Source of the DNA: Dactylonectria macrodidyma | Lineage: Eukaryota > Ascomycota > Sordariomycetes > Hypocreales > Nectriaceae | DNA: 64,000 nucleotides | NCBI GenBank assembly: GCA_020744425.1 | Contig: JAGMUV010000024.1 | Span: 124,001 to 188,000 of the forward strand | Reading direction: 5' to 3' | Part shown: piece by piece, positions 46,587 through 58,065 of the stretch | How positions within the stretch are numbered: the first letter of the stretch is position 1 | Layout: the number at the start of each line of letters is the position of its first letter | The notes under the pieces: model-generated | Told to the model about the DNA's origin: nothing | The model's input: only the letters and a program-made list of their open reading frames with translations | Database searches by the model: none | Program-made: the position numbers and the translations under genes

Positions 46587-48195
46587 TGAGCTATGTTGTT
46601 GGGAAGGATTTTTGTACGCATGAGACATGACTAGTTGATTCTTTTATTCCTTTGTCACTCCTATCAATAGAAAGAAACCGAGATCTTGAATAGTTGTAGT
46701 TGTTCCAGGATTCACACCTAAATAATGTGTGATAACTTAATAGATGTTCCCTTCCCCTCTAGAATGTAGAAATCCCATAACCTAATCAATTCAGGCTCGC
46801 GGAGGGAGCTCTTTCCCGTGTGTGCAACTATCTTGCCCTTGTGAATCGTAACACGTGGGAAACTAATATATACTAGCTTATCGTTCGTCCCAAAATGGAA
46901 ATTTGGCTCTTTTCGTGGGGAGCTGTCACAAATATGGAGCATCCACCAGGCCACTCTAGACTTTCTCGTCTGGAAATGGTCATCCCCACAGCAAAAAAAC
47001 GCGGGGAAGCTGGGTTGGGACACGGGTAAAGCAGACCGTTGCAAAAATAGGCTGAGCTCGGTAGGCATTGCATGATACTGATTAAGATGCGAAACACGAC
47101 GTGTCGTTTGGAGATGGGAGAGTCTTTTCTTTGTTCGTTGCTAGGCATATCTGGTTGGCTCGGTCATGCCGACAATATCGGATGCACTGGCGACAACATG
47201 CTTCAGCTCGTTGAAGTATAATTTGGTACTTAACAATTCGTCGCCTCTCATCAATGCAATCAGTTCGGGTCGTGGGAGAACATGAATGCAGCCATATAAA
47301 ATATTTGATACAGCTGTTGTGCCAGGTTGAATGCATAGTAGCTCAATGCTGTCTAATTTACCTTCACCACTCTGGCCGGTTATTGCTTTTCCGGGCAGCT
47401 TCGTAGGTGTCCACATGGGTTCGTACCGGCAGCCTGGCCCTGGGAAGCGGGGAAAGGGGCAGCATGCTTCAGAGGCGGAAGTCGTTTTCCTTTAGCGGTC
47501 TTCGATTGACTACGGATGTTGCCGGGTGCATTCAGCCAGCTTATGCAGGCACATCTGCTCCTAGCCATTTGCTGAATGTCGTTTCCTGTGATTTGACAGG
47601 ATAAGTTGCTGGATCGAGGTCTAGACCCTCCTGCAAGATAGATGGCTGAGGGTCGTGATGGGAGGCTGGCCATGCCTTCATATTCCAGTTCGCGCGGGCG
47701 ATGCCAAGACGGGGTTTGAATCATACCACAATATGGCAAAATTGATCTTTTCAAGCCTAGTTTCAGCATCATACTGCATTGTTTGGATTTCAGCGGGCTC
47801 GGTAACTGCCGCTGCATATCAGGATGGACCTGGGTCTGGAACCATCCGTATCTTAGCGCCATGCTCGACCAGCTCTCTGTCCAAGCTCGTCAGCTCTGTG
47901 ACCGCCCAAGTCTCGCGACCGAGTCAGTTTGACTCACATTCTCCACCCTTCCCATGCCTGTCTCTTGGGATCTAGTAGATCCACTAGACCCTGTCTTCCG
48001 GGGTAACATATTCCACCTTCTCCACTTCCCACAACCTGGACTCCCTGATGCCAGCATCTCACTCCATCCATCTCACGCAGGCCAAAGGTTCATAAGAGGC
48101 GAGGGACGCGCTCTATTCGAGTATTCTCTTCTCGTTTCACCATCGCAAATACGTCGAGGCCCACACAAACAATCGACAAACTGCACTCAGCCACC
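46587..48195. other. Intergenic
   Basis: This 1.6-kb region holds the glycerate kinase 3' end and the promoter of the TRI12-type transporter. Small minus-strand frames at 46.7-47.9 kb show no domain. No gene is supported. Confidence 0.55.
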
Positions 48196-50102
48196 ATGTC
48201 CGATAAGGACCTGCAAACCGCCCACCTCGAGGCCGGTGGGATGGAGAAAGAACACGAGAACACAGAAAAGGTCGTCCATGCGGATGGCACTATCGACTAT
48301 CTCGATGCCAAAGCCGTGGGGGGTGACGTTGATGAGATGCCAGCCGGATACTTTCTGAGCGCCAAGTTCATCGGTACAGTTACTGTATGTGTGTCGGGCA
48401 TCAAAAGTTCATCATCCAAAGACAGACTCTAACCCTTTCATCTCTAGGCTCAATGTCTTGGAAGCATCTGCGCCTATCTGGGCTGGGTCTTGCCAGCAAA
48501 CACTCTGTTTGTAACCTGTCGAAGTATGGCTCTGGTATACCTCCTAACTGTGTCTTAGAGCTCTCATCAACCAAGATATCGGACCTTCGGAAAATATCAA
48601 CTGGGTGGCGACGATGTGGACCATGGGAAGCTCGATTGGATTCCTGCTATTCGGTCGTCTCTCCGACATGTACGGCCGAAAATATATGGTTCTTGGATGC
48701 ACAATCCTTGGCCTCATCGGCTGCATCATCGGCTCATGCGCCCAGAGCGTCGAGATGCTCATCGCCGCGAATGTTTGCAACGGAGTCGCCGCCGCCGGCC
48801 AACTCTCGTTCGGTATTGTGCTGGGTGAGCTTGTCCCGAACAAGTGGAGAGGCCCAGTTACGAGTCTTGTGTTCCTCTCATCGCTGCCCTTTGCCGTTTT
48901 TGGACCCGTCATTGCTCGAGCTTTCTTCGAAAATACGTCCTCTCGGTGGCGTTGGAGTTATTTCCTTGGTGTCATCCTTGGAGCCCTCTCTCTCGTTCTG
49001 TACTTTTTCTTCTACCACCCTCCGGAGTACAAGCAGCTTCATGTCAACGGAAAGAGCAAGTGGCAGATGACCAAGGACCTTGATTTTATTGGCATCGTGT
49101 TGTATATCTCTGGTTGCGTGCTTTTCCTCATTGGTCTCTCATGGGGAGGAACGCAATATCCCTGGGACAGCGCCCAGACCCTGTGCACTCTCCTCATTGG
49201 AGTGGCACTACTTGGCTTGTTTGTGGTCTACGGTATGTACAATTGGTTTGAAACGGGGTACAGTTGCTAACTACTATATAGAGGGCTTCCTATGCAAGAC
49301 TCAACCGTTGATGCCACCTCGCATGTTCAAGAATATCGGATTCGTGGCAATCACCACCATTGCTACACTTGGCTCAATGGTCTACTACTCCCTTACGATT
49401 CTCTGGCCGACAATCATTAGCACTGTGTATACAACCGATGTGACAGAAGTTGGCTGGCAGAGCTCTGTCGTGGGTGGCGGCATCCTCCTTGGCCAGACTA
49501 TCGCAGGAATTTGCATCTCCTACGTCCCCAAAGTCAAATACCAGTGTGTCATTGCATCAGGCCTCGCCTTTGCCTTCATGACATCCTTGACAACGATATC
49601 TGCCGATCGTTGGGCTGCCACCATTGCTCTTGGCGTTCTCACTTGTACTGCCATTGGCTTCGTCGAAAACATCTCCTTCCCGGGTGTCACCTTGATCTGG
49701 GAGCCCCAAGACATTGGTCTCGCAACCGGTGTGCTGGGTTCTATTCGCGGCTTTGGTGGCGCCATTGCCCAGGCACTGTATGTCTCAGTGTTGAACAATG
49801 AGTTGGCCAAGAAGATCCCAGCAAATGTCATCCCTGCTGCCACCGACGCCGGCCTCCCAGAGTCATCGATAAGTGATCTGTTGGCAGGAACAGCGACTGG
49901 TGACTTCTCTGCGGTCCCAGGTATTACGGATGCTATAATCAGCAGCGTGGCCGCTGCCATGAAGGATGCTTATATCGGGTCTTTCAAGATTGTTTTCTAC
50001 ACAACGATTCCATTCTCTTTCATCTTATTTAGCATGGCATTTTTGGTCCCGAATATGGAGAAGTTCTTGGGAAACAACGTTGCCAAGAAGCTTCAGAAAT
50101 AG
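48196..50102 (+). CDS. MFS transporter of the TRI12/trichothecene-efflux-pump family
   Basis: Exons 48196-48384, 48448-48506, 48559-49232 and 49282-50102 encode 580 residues. It is a 14-helix-type major facilitator carrier resembling the fungal TRI12 group, whose members export secondary metabolites or siderophores. After an acidic N-terminus come LGSICAYLGWVLPANTLALI, the block INQDIGPSENINWVATMWTM that is diagnostic for the group, LLFGRLSDMYGRKYMVLG (loop 2-3 motif), LGELVPNKWRGP and LDFIGIVLYISGCVLFLIGL. The second half has GWQSSVVGGGILLGQTIAGI and FVENISFPGVTLIWEPQDIG. Exon 2 is only 59 nt and must be joined with donor GTTTGT to keep ANTL-ALINQD in frame. The name implies family only; no trichothecene genes are present in the window. 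Confidence 0.9.
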
Positions 50103-50605
50103 GCCCTCTCTGTTAATAATACTGGTCTCGCCTCATAGGGCTTGACAACAGCTTTTTCTGCCTAATATTTGACCCACTTTTATGTTGTGCTATTCGAAAT
50201 TCACTAGGTATGCCTTTTCGTGTGCGATTCTCAAACTGTAACAGTAGCTCCTACTCTGTCTCCTTTTACTTGAATGCGCAATTTCAGAACCTTACCTGAT
50301 GCGGCAGGTGTTCGCCATCAGTTATTAAAAACTCATCTTCCCTTGCATGTAATCCAGTCGTATCCCTATACCTCAGAGTTGTGACCGTCCAAATCTAGGG
50401 ACTGGGCTACGAGGTGTGGGTTGCACGGGACCTGTCTACCACTTTCGAATATCGCAATTGAAGGTTTGGTGAAGAGATCAGGAAAGATGCGTATAACTAT
50501 TCTCCAGTGACGAAAGAAAACAAATACCAAAACTATATTACACGTCCCGTAGATTGTGCTAATGTATGAAAAAACGCTGCCACCCACATGAAATTCATAT
50601 CCTTT
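50103..50605. other. Intergenic, convergent 3' ends
   Basis: This 503-bp AT-rich region lies between the TRI12-type transporter and PDR transporter stops. No gene is seen. Confidence 0.6.
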
Positions 50606-53600
50606 CTACTCCTTCTTCACCTTCGCCTTACCCTTCTTCGGAACCCTCACTAGCCAATACAACCCCAGAGCTCCAAACACGTTGAAGATGATGTATGCGA
50701 AAAGGATGCCAAAATTACGCCAACGCTCGGCATAGTTAGACTGAACACTAGCAAGGAAAACATTTGTATCTCCGATTGAGCAGAAAGTGCAGGTACTGTT
50801 GTTATCAGGTTCCGTCAAGTACCCACCTGCAGCCTCGATGTAAAGGCCCAGGTATTCCTGGCAGGTCTGTCCCGCGGGTGGAGGGAAGCTGACGAACTCG
50901 TTCGCCGCACAAACGACGTTTGTGTTCGCTATTCCCGTCGAGAGCATGGCCGAGACCAAATACGTGAATGGGCTCACGCGGTACATGAAGATCCAGAAGT
51001 GTGGCATACTATCCGGTGTCGCGAGAACGCCACAGAAGATGAGGCAAAACATGAAAAGAATGTTCGCGATATTGCCGCCATTCTCAGCTGATTCACAGCC
51101 GGCGATGATGAAATCTGTGAAGGTGCATGTGAATAGCATGAAGGCCAGGATTAGCAAAAACATCAGGGCACCCCGTTCGGTAACTGCATCCGTTGGCTCT
51201 GCATTGCGATATAGCCCAATCGGATAGTACCAAGTGATGTAAATCAGAAGGGCCATCAGGGTGTTCCAAGGCAATTCCACGATAATTTGGCTTAAGATGA
51301 AGACCTTCCAGCTATACGTCTTTGAAGGACGCTCGCGCACCTCGTAAAGATCTCGCTGGATCACAAAGTATGGCATTGTCTGCTGAACCATTTGGCCAAA
51401 GACTGTGAGGACCTGGAAGATGGCGAACATCTGGTTTTGGAGACCTTGGATCGTGTTCGGGGCTTGGTAGAACACGAAGCCAACGAATAAGCCAATGATA
51501 AGACAAAGTGTAGTCTTCGAATAGATGTAAGATGGTGTGCGCCAGTATTGCTCGAAAACGCGACGAACAACGTTGAACAACTGCACACTGAAGGGGGCCG
51601 CGAACTCATCGAAAGACGACGGGTCTTCATCGAGAGGCCCTTTATTTTCTGGGTGATCAGCAAGGCGCTGAAGTTCCCTTTGACATTCGGCCGACTCTGG
51701 CGAGTCACGCCAAACTTGAGGCCAGTCTGTGTCAGTTGAAGATCCAGGAGCGGCTCCGATAACCTCCAACATCCACTCTGCAGGATTGTCTCTTGGCAAG
51801 CAAGGATGGGCGCCGTTCTTCTCAAAATAGTTGGTCATGCATTTGGAATTTTCGCCAATGTCACCATAATAAACGGTTTTGCCGCCGCTTGCAAGGAACA
51901 ACAGCCGATCGAATCGCTGAAAAAGAATGGCCGACGGTTGATGAATCGTACATAGAATAGCCTGACCATTGCGGGCTAGTTTCTCAAGCAGATCCAAGAT
52001 TGCCCAGGAGGTTTGCGAGTCCAAACCAGATGTCGGTTCGTCAACAAATAACAGAACGGGTGGCTTCGCGGCCAGTTCGACACCAATTGTTAAGCGTTTG
52101 CGTTGCTCAACATTGAGACCTTCGCCTAACACGCCAATAACCGCTTCTGAATAATCCTGCATGTCGAGCATTTTGATCACTTCGTCAACATAGGCTATCT
52201 TTTCTTTGTGGGAGATGTGCCCTGGCTGACGCATGATTGCTGAGAAATTGAGCGCCTCTCGGACTGTTGTTGTGGACAAATGCAGATCTTGTTGTTGAAC
52301 ATAACCGGTTTTTCGTTGGAAAGAAGTATCGCGTAGTCTACCGTCGACGAGGATTTCGCCTGTAATCACACCCATACTCGTGCGGTCGGCCAGACAGTCA
52401 AGCAAGGTTGTTTTGCCGGCTCCAGATACTCCCTATCGTTGGTTGTTAGACTAGGTGGCTGTGTGTTTCTGGCAAAGAACGTACCATCAATGCGGTCATC
52501 GTGCCTGGTTTGACCCATCCAGCCACATTGTCTAGAATGCGGCGAGGTTCGCCCTTGATCTTGATGTCATAACACACGTTGTTCCAGTGGAAAACGCTGG
52601 TGGATTGTTGGATGTTGGCAACCTGGCCGCCTGAAAACCCGGGCTTCTCAGTTATGGCCAACCTGCCAGCAACTGCTTCGTTAGACTCGATATCGTTGTC
52701 CTCAAGTTTCTTGGACGAGGGTGCTTTGTGACCACGGCGGAAGACCAGCACTTCTCCCTTGGACTTTTTGGCGCTGACGATTTCAGCAAATCCCATGTAG
52801 GTTGCAAGGAAGAACAAGGTGAAACCTGGACCATTTTGTTAGTAGTGGGTTTCATCCGGCTTGCTCTGCTACTAACCGATAACAATGCCGACGTTCCTCC
52901 ACTTATGTGCTTGATAGTACCGAAAGGATGAGCCAATATCTAGGATGCAAGTCAGCGGGGAGGAAGCTGCGGTTATGACGGCTAGACTCACATGCGTCAC
53001 CGCTGACCATTAAATTTCCCTGAACCGAACCAACGGCTGAACACACACGATTGATTGCATCCACATTGGCGTATGCTGGTATAGCCGCACTCGGGATGAA
53101 CTGTGTGCATAAGAACTCACGGCCATGGAATTCATTGACCATAAGGGACTCGAATGCATATGCCAGCGGGTTGACGTAATTGATCCAACGACACCAGCCC
53201 AGCATGTAATCAATCGGGATAACAAACCCAGTGAAGGTGACCAAAGCAAGGATTAGGAGCGCAGCGGGAACCATGGCTTGTGACATGGTTCTAGAGGCAG
53301 AGGCAATTGTCCTGAAGATCATTGACATGCAGAGAGTTGTCAGAAAAGTGAGAAATAAGAAATAGAAGAAAGCCCCGGGCTCACGACGCAAGTTTGTGAT
53401 GAAGTAGAGGGTGAGATTGTAGACGATGGCATTGAGAGTTTTGTAAGGGAGATCGCAAAGCATAGAAGCAACGGCCTCGGCTGACGGATGATACAGAGCA
53501 TAGCGTTCGTGCTTTTCCACAATCGGGCGTTGAGCGTAAAGTGTCAGAATCTAGTTTCAAGTTAGCTCACGGCCGCCACTCTCGTGAATGGCTGTACTCG

Positions 53601-55447
53601 CCTCAAGCGCACTTGAGAAGGCGTTGGAAAGACAGGCCATGAATATCAAGGCGCCCCTTTGATAGAAGCTCCCTGTGGTCTGCTGAAGATTGTAGAACAC
53701 ACTTCCTACGATCAAGGCCATGACGGTGTTGCCAATAAGCATTGAAACAGTGAGTGTAGGGTCAGAAACAAATCTTCTAAGCCCTCTCCACATACACAGC
53801 TCAATTTGTTGTTTGTAACTCATAGTAAATGGGCTCTTCGCGCGCTGGGCCTTGGCTTGAGTTGCTCTCTTGATCGCCCTGAACGTCTCTGCGCTGGGTC
53901 CATTGATCGGATGTGCCGTCTTATACTCTTCGATCTCGCGTTGGAGGTCGACATACGCCGTGGACGCCTTCCAGGCAGCGGCAAATTCGTCCGGCGTTCG
54001 TGGTACGCGTCCCTCAAACCCTGGGCGAACAATTCGCTCTTGGGGGCTGGTCATCGAGGTGAGGAAGTCTGGGACGGTTTGTCGGTCGGGGCAATCGAAA
54101 CCAAGTTTGGTGAAGTATTCCTTCGCGGCGGTAGTACAGCCGAAGAAAATCTGTCGGCCTTCGTACAGGACTAAGACCTTGTCAAAGACATCATACGCCG
54201 CTTGGGGGGCCTGATAGATCGAAACAAAAGCAGAGGTGTCGAACATCTCCGTTTGAAGGCGAAGGGTTTTGCAGAACTCTATCGCGTTTGCGGAATCAAG
54301 GCCGCGGGTGCTATTATCCCAGCATTGCAGCGGAGCGCCGCTCAACGAGGCTTCTGCGATGGTGACACGCTTACGTTCGCCGCCTGAGACGCCGCGGACA
54401 TACTCATTGCCCACTCGGGTGTTGATGGTGTGGCTGATGCCGAACATGGCCATGACTACATCGCGAAGATGTGAAACAAAGGTTGCCTTGCTAATCCCCC
54501 CGGGGATATCGCGGGGAGCCCTTGCGCTGGCAGCAAAGGTGAGGGTGTCACCGACAGTTAGCTGAGGGAAGTGAACGTCGACTTCGGCCGTGTAGATGGC
54601 TTCTCCTCGATGCTGCGAATGCATTTCTTCTGCCGTGATTCCTAGGAAAAGAGACAACCCATTAGCCCAATCCTCAAACCAGATGCTCTAGTGCACAAAT
54701 AATTAGCACTGATTCTATGGCATTCCAAGTCTTACCTTGATAGTTGAAGTACACATGTTCGTCGACATAAAGTCCGCTAGTTTCCCCTGCGATCGTCTTG
54801 AGGAACGTAGAACAGCCTGATCCAGGTGGCCCAAGGACCACCAGCATCTCTCCATTACGTACAAGGCCATCAAAGTCGCGCAGAATATCGATCCTCGTCT
54901 GTCCGTGTCCCAAAAGCTGCCGAGGAATCCCTGCTATCTCTAACCAAATGTTGGCGACGTTCTTCTGGTAGTCGGTAGACTGTCCGTATCCGAACACGTT
55001 GAGGTTCTGGTAGCAGACGCCAGTCTTGCGAGAGGATAATCCAGAATCGGCGAGGAGCTGCACAATGGACTTTGCCCAAGCGATGGCCCTGAAGTTCTCA
55101 TTCTTGGGGTTGAGCGGGCTATCTTTGTCTGCGGTAAACGGGTTGCCTTCGATTGTAGAGTAGTGGCTTTGGTGTGTGTATTGGCGTGCCAGGTCTCGTA
55201 CTATGCTGGAGCGCCGTTCATGCTCAGAGTCGACGTCAACTGCTCCACCGTCCGGTCCAACAGTCGTCGGTTTCTCTTTAGATGCCTCGTCTGCAGTCAC
55301 GGAGCCGCCGGAATAGCTTGAACCAGCGGAGTCCCGGGCTGTGGAACCCACATTGCCAGTGGAGGAGTCTTCAATTACGGTTCCTGGTGGGTGGGTTTCA
55401 TGACCCCTTGGTGTTTTAGTGACCGTAGCGTCGACTAGCTCGGCCAT
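50606..55447 (-). CDS. Full-length PDR-type ABC transporter (CDR1/Pdr5-like)
   Basis: Minus-strand exons are 55447-54736, 54641-53602, 53550-52992, 52939-52877, 52825-52485 and 52432-50606, encoding 1,513 residues. The layout is NBD1-TMD1-NBD2-TMD2 of ABCG pleiotropic drug resistance pumps in the plasma membrane. NBD1 shows the family's degenerate Walker A ([13 protein letters not shown] at about 205, Cys instead of Lys), a canonical signature VSGGERKR, and a degenerate Walker B ([12 protein letters not shown]). NBD2 has canonical Walker [13 protein letters not shown] starting at residue 906, degenerate signature [10 protein letters not shown] and canonical Walker [13 protein letters not shown]. 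This asymmetry is normal for PDR pumps. TMD1 contains [20 protein letters not shown]. The second intron has a GC donor (GAG|GCGAGT) instead of GT. It is divergent from a short Zn2Cys6 gene. Substrates (azoles, plant antimicrobials, own metabolites) are not readable. Confidence 0.95.
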
Positions 55448-55866
55448 TGCGTGGAGAAAGGGCGCGTCTTATCAGCTTTAATTCAGCCCCAAGGAGTCCA
55501 CGTGATCCAGAATATGGATATTTGAGTTACAAGATGTCCGAGTTCAACGAAATGTGCTGCAGCCAAGGCTTCATGCACGGGAAATATTCCCTCGAGATGA
55601 ACTGGTGGTGTCAAGACCCGAACCAACAGAGTTGCCGTATATCGCGTGACAATCTGATGGTAGGTCCAGGGGACAGAACATCAGTAGAAAAGAGTCTCTT
55701 GATCGAATAATCACTACGGTAGCTACGAACAGAACTAGAGGATGCCATGGAGTATATGAGGGCACGACACAACGCATCAAAATCGGGGAATCGTGACATC
55801 TGGGAAAAGTCAGCGGCTAGACGGCCTTTTCCAACGGTCCGTCAAATCATGAAGCTCTGCCCGCAA

Positions 55867-55915
55867 TCCCCGAGGCATTCCCTGATGGAGCGACTGGGTG
55901 GCGGGGCCTCGGGGA
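55867..55915. promoter_or_regulatory. 10-bp perfect inverted repeat in the divergent promoter
   Basis: TCCCCGAGGC at 55867-55876 is exactly complementary to GCCTCGGGGA at 55906-55915, with 29 bp between. It may form a stem-loop or be a paired regulator site. No function is known. Confidence 0.5.
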
Positions 55916-55932
55916 ATGGGTCACGCCCGACT

Positions 55933-55946
55933 CTCCGGCCACGGAG
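55933..55946. promoter_or_regulatory. Candidate Zn2Cys6 binding site CTCCG-N4-CGGAG
   Basis: CTCCGGCCACGGAG is a near-perfect dyad with everted CCG/CGG half-sites four bases apart. Zn2Cys6 dimers bind paired CGG triplets, and yeast PDR promoters use the related TCCGCGGA. Its place between a PDR pump and a Zn2Cys6 gene is suggestive only. Confidence 0.4.
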
Positions 55947-56188
55947 GGTACGTCCTCCATCATGACATTCCCGTTCGGCAAGGGTTGTTGCACCCCGGCA
56001 TAAACCATCCGCTAACCTTGTGGCCTTGTGCATGATTACCTGATCTCCAAGGCGCGATCTTAGAGGCTCTCCTGGGATAACGTTGAAGATCATCTGTGCG
56101 GGGGTCAGTCTTCTTCCAAGGCTTATGCCATTTATAAATCCGCTCTCAAAAAGAGACATGACCAAGTCTGGCCATCGATTATTACAAC

Positions 56189-56662
56189 ATGAACAACACA
56201 ATGTCTCATGAGATGGATCAGTCCTTGCGAGGATCCACGAAGCCATCGTCACTTGAGGTGCGACAGCCGAAGAAAGCTGCGAGGATATTGGCATGTGTTC
56301 TCTGCCAACAACGGAAAAAGAAGTGCGATCGAAGCAGTCCATGTTCAAATTGCATCAAGGTAAGTCAAAAATACGCACCTACGGCATTCGGACAAACACA
56401 GAAACTGACTTCGGTGTGACTGTAGCTGAAAGCCGTCTGCATCCCCAGCACACCCGCTCCTCCACGCAAGCGGCGGCGTCCAAACCAAGAGCTGCTTGAA
56501 AGACTAGCACGATGCGAGGCCCTACTGAGGCATTGCACATGCCTTCGAACACCTCTATCACAAGATACCCATTTTGAGAAATCCTCTGTGGCCTCATCCA
56601 ACGACTCGCCTGAGGCGGAACATACGTCAAGTCCAACTACCGACGAGGCATCACCATCGTGA
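56189..56662 (+). CDS. Short Zn2Cys6 DNA-binding protein (135 residues)
   Basis: Exons 56189-56359 and 56426-56662 (intron 66 nt, phase 0) encode 135 residues. The binuclear zinc cluster is complete: Cys36, 39, 46, 52, 55 and 62 in C-x2-C-x6-C-x5-C-x2-C-x6-C spacing, with the basic QQRKKKC loop; the intron falls between the fifth and sixth cysteines, a common position. A linker (PPRKRRRPNQ) and a short coiled-coil segment (ELLERLARCEALLRH) for dimerisation follow, then a Ser/Glu-rich end. The usual several-hundred-residue fungal regulatory domain is absent and no continuation was found in the next 1.4 kb. It is either a truncated regulator, or a mini-protein that binds DNA or heterodimerises without activating. 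It could influence the divergent PDR pump gene. Confidence 0.82.
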
Positions 56663-58065
56663 TATCTACTTGCCTGGCTCGCGCGTGCGCGGGTTTCGAT
56701 GCGCAATATGGCAGCCTGCATGTTTGCACATGCGCAGCTGATTTGATCCGCAATTCTTTATTTATTTTCGGGTTCGTACGCGGCCCAGATGCGAGCGTCT
56801 AGGTGCTCTAGATCGACCTGTCTTGACTCCTCCACACCGACGAGATAACACAAGATACTCGAGCGGGACATCTACCCGCAGATGCAAGAACACTACGAGA
56901 TGCTCGTTCATGTATCACCTTTGAGCTCTGTTTGGGGGCTTTTTTTCTTGATTTCTTTTGTCTCCTTGGTTCTACGATACCCTCCAAAATTCCATTCGCG
57001 ATTTCCATTCTCAAATTAACGAACCAACATTCTGACGTCAGGGAACGGATAGGGAAAAATATGGGGATCAGGACCTGATGTAAATACAAGGCGCTCATAA
57101 TGATGTCTTTCTACTCGGAAAGAAAGTTGCTGGTCTCTCTGCTGCCTCTTCTGATGAACAGAAGCAATCGTGTTTTTGAGTGGGACTCTGCACAATAGCC
57201 AGGTCTGGCTGAAAGGTTGGCAGAGCATCTCGGGGGTGAAGTCAAGGATGACTGGAATTCCAAAAGTCGGATTTTCTGGGGATCAAGAGGTCCTCGGAGA
57301 GATCTTGACCCTCCTTGGTCCCCTAGAGCCATGCTCATTTCGGTCTTGGTGCGGCGGATGGACACCATGGCTAAAGTGTGAGCCAATAGCCAGCCCGTGC
57401 AGCAATAGACTGCAGGCCAACCCTGCTCGGGTGACCACTTTACCCTTGGCGATCGAAGCCCAACGTCGCGATTTAACCAGAGTGGCGCCACGACTAGGAC
57501 CTGACCACGAGCCCTTTGGTGAGGAGCTTCCCACCATCTGACGACGCAGGATGGCCCGCAGTGTACGAAAAAATCACCTGTCATGAGCCCCTTGGTTCCA
57601 ATCAAGAAGCCTATATGCCTTCCATGACTCCATAATTTCCCTCACTGGGCCTAGGCTCATCGCTCGGAGTCCGTTTTGAATCCGTCATTTTCGTATTCTT
57701 CTTTCACTGGCCCGAAGTCAAAACCCGGCTCCGAAGGGGAAGCTAGTATTGCACCGGTAAGCGAGAATCGTCCATTGTTGCATTTCGTCGGCTACAGCGT
57801 CGGCATTTTGGGTTGTCTAGGGTAGCTGTATTAGATTTGTATGTAGCTGTAAAACACAAGGAGAAACAAAGACGTGTACATTCTTCGTCAGCTAAACGAA
57901 TAGGATTACCACCGATTCTATGGGCCTACTCCATGCCTTAATGGGTGATGACCTGGGTTTCATTCTCAATGCACACTAAACGAGAGGGTCTTTCCATCTT
58001 TCCATTCCATGCCGATGGAGTCCATACCAAAATCAAGACTCCCAGTGAACCCGACCAATCAATTC
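56663..58065. other. Intergenic, no supported gene
   Basis: This 1.4-kb region lies between the Zn2Cys6 and amidoligase stops. Two long open frames overlap on opposite strands at 57.1-57.6 kb; neither has a domain, intron logic or signal peptide. No continuation of the zinc-cluster protein is seen. Confidence 0.5.

Larger units (their letters stand above)
55448..56188. other. Divergent promoter between PDR transporter and Zn2Cys6 gene
   Basis: These 741 bp hold both promoters. They contain a 10-bp inverted repeat (55867-55876 with 55906-55915) and a CCG-N4-CGG element (55935-55944), listed separately. No gene lies inside. Confidence 0.6.

Noticed and set aside
40132..56662. Complete secondary-metabolite gene cluster
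   Set aside because: No core synthase or tailoring set is present; transporters and a regulator alone do not define a cluster.
57111..57605. 164-codon minus-strand and overlapping plus-strand frames
   Set aside because: Mutually overlapping on opposite strands, no domain, and no link to the preceding zinc-cluster protein.
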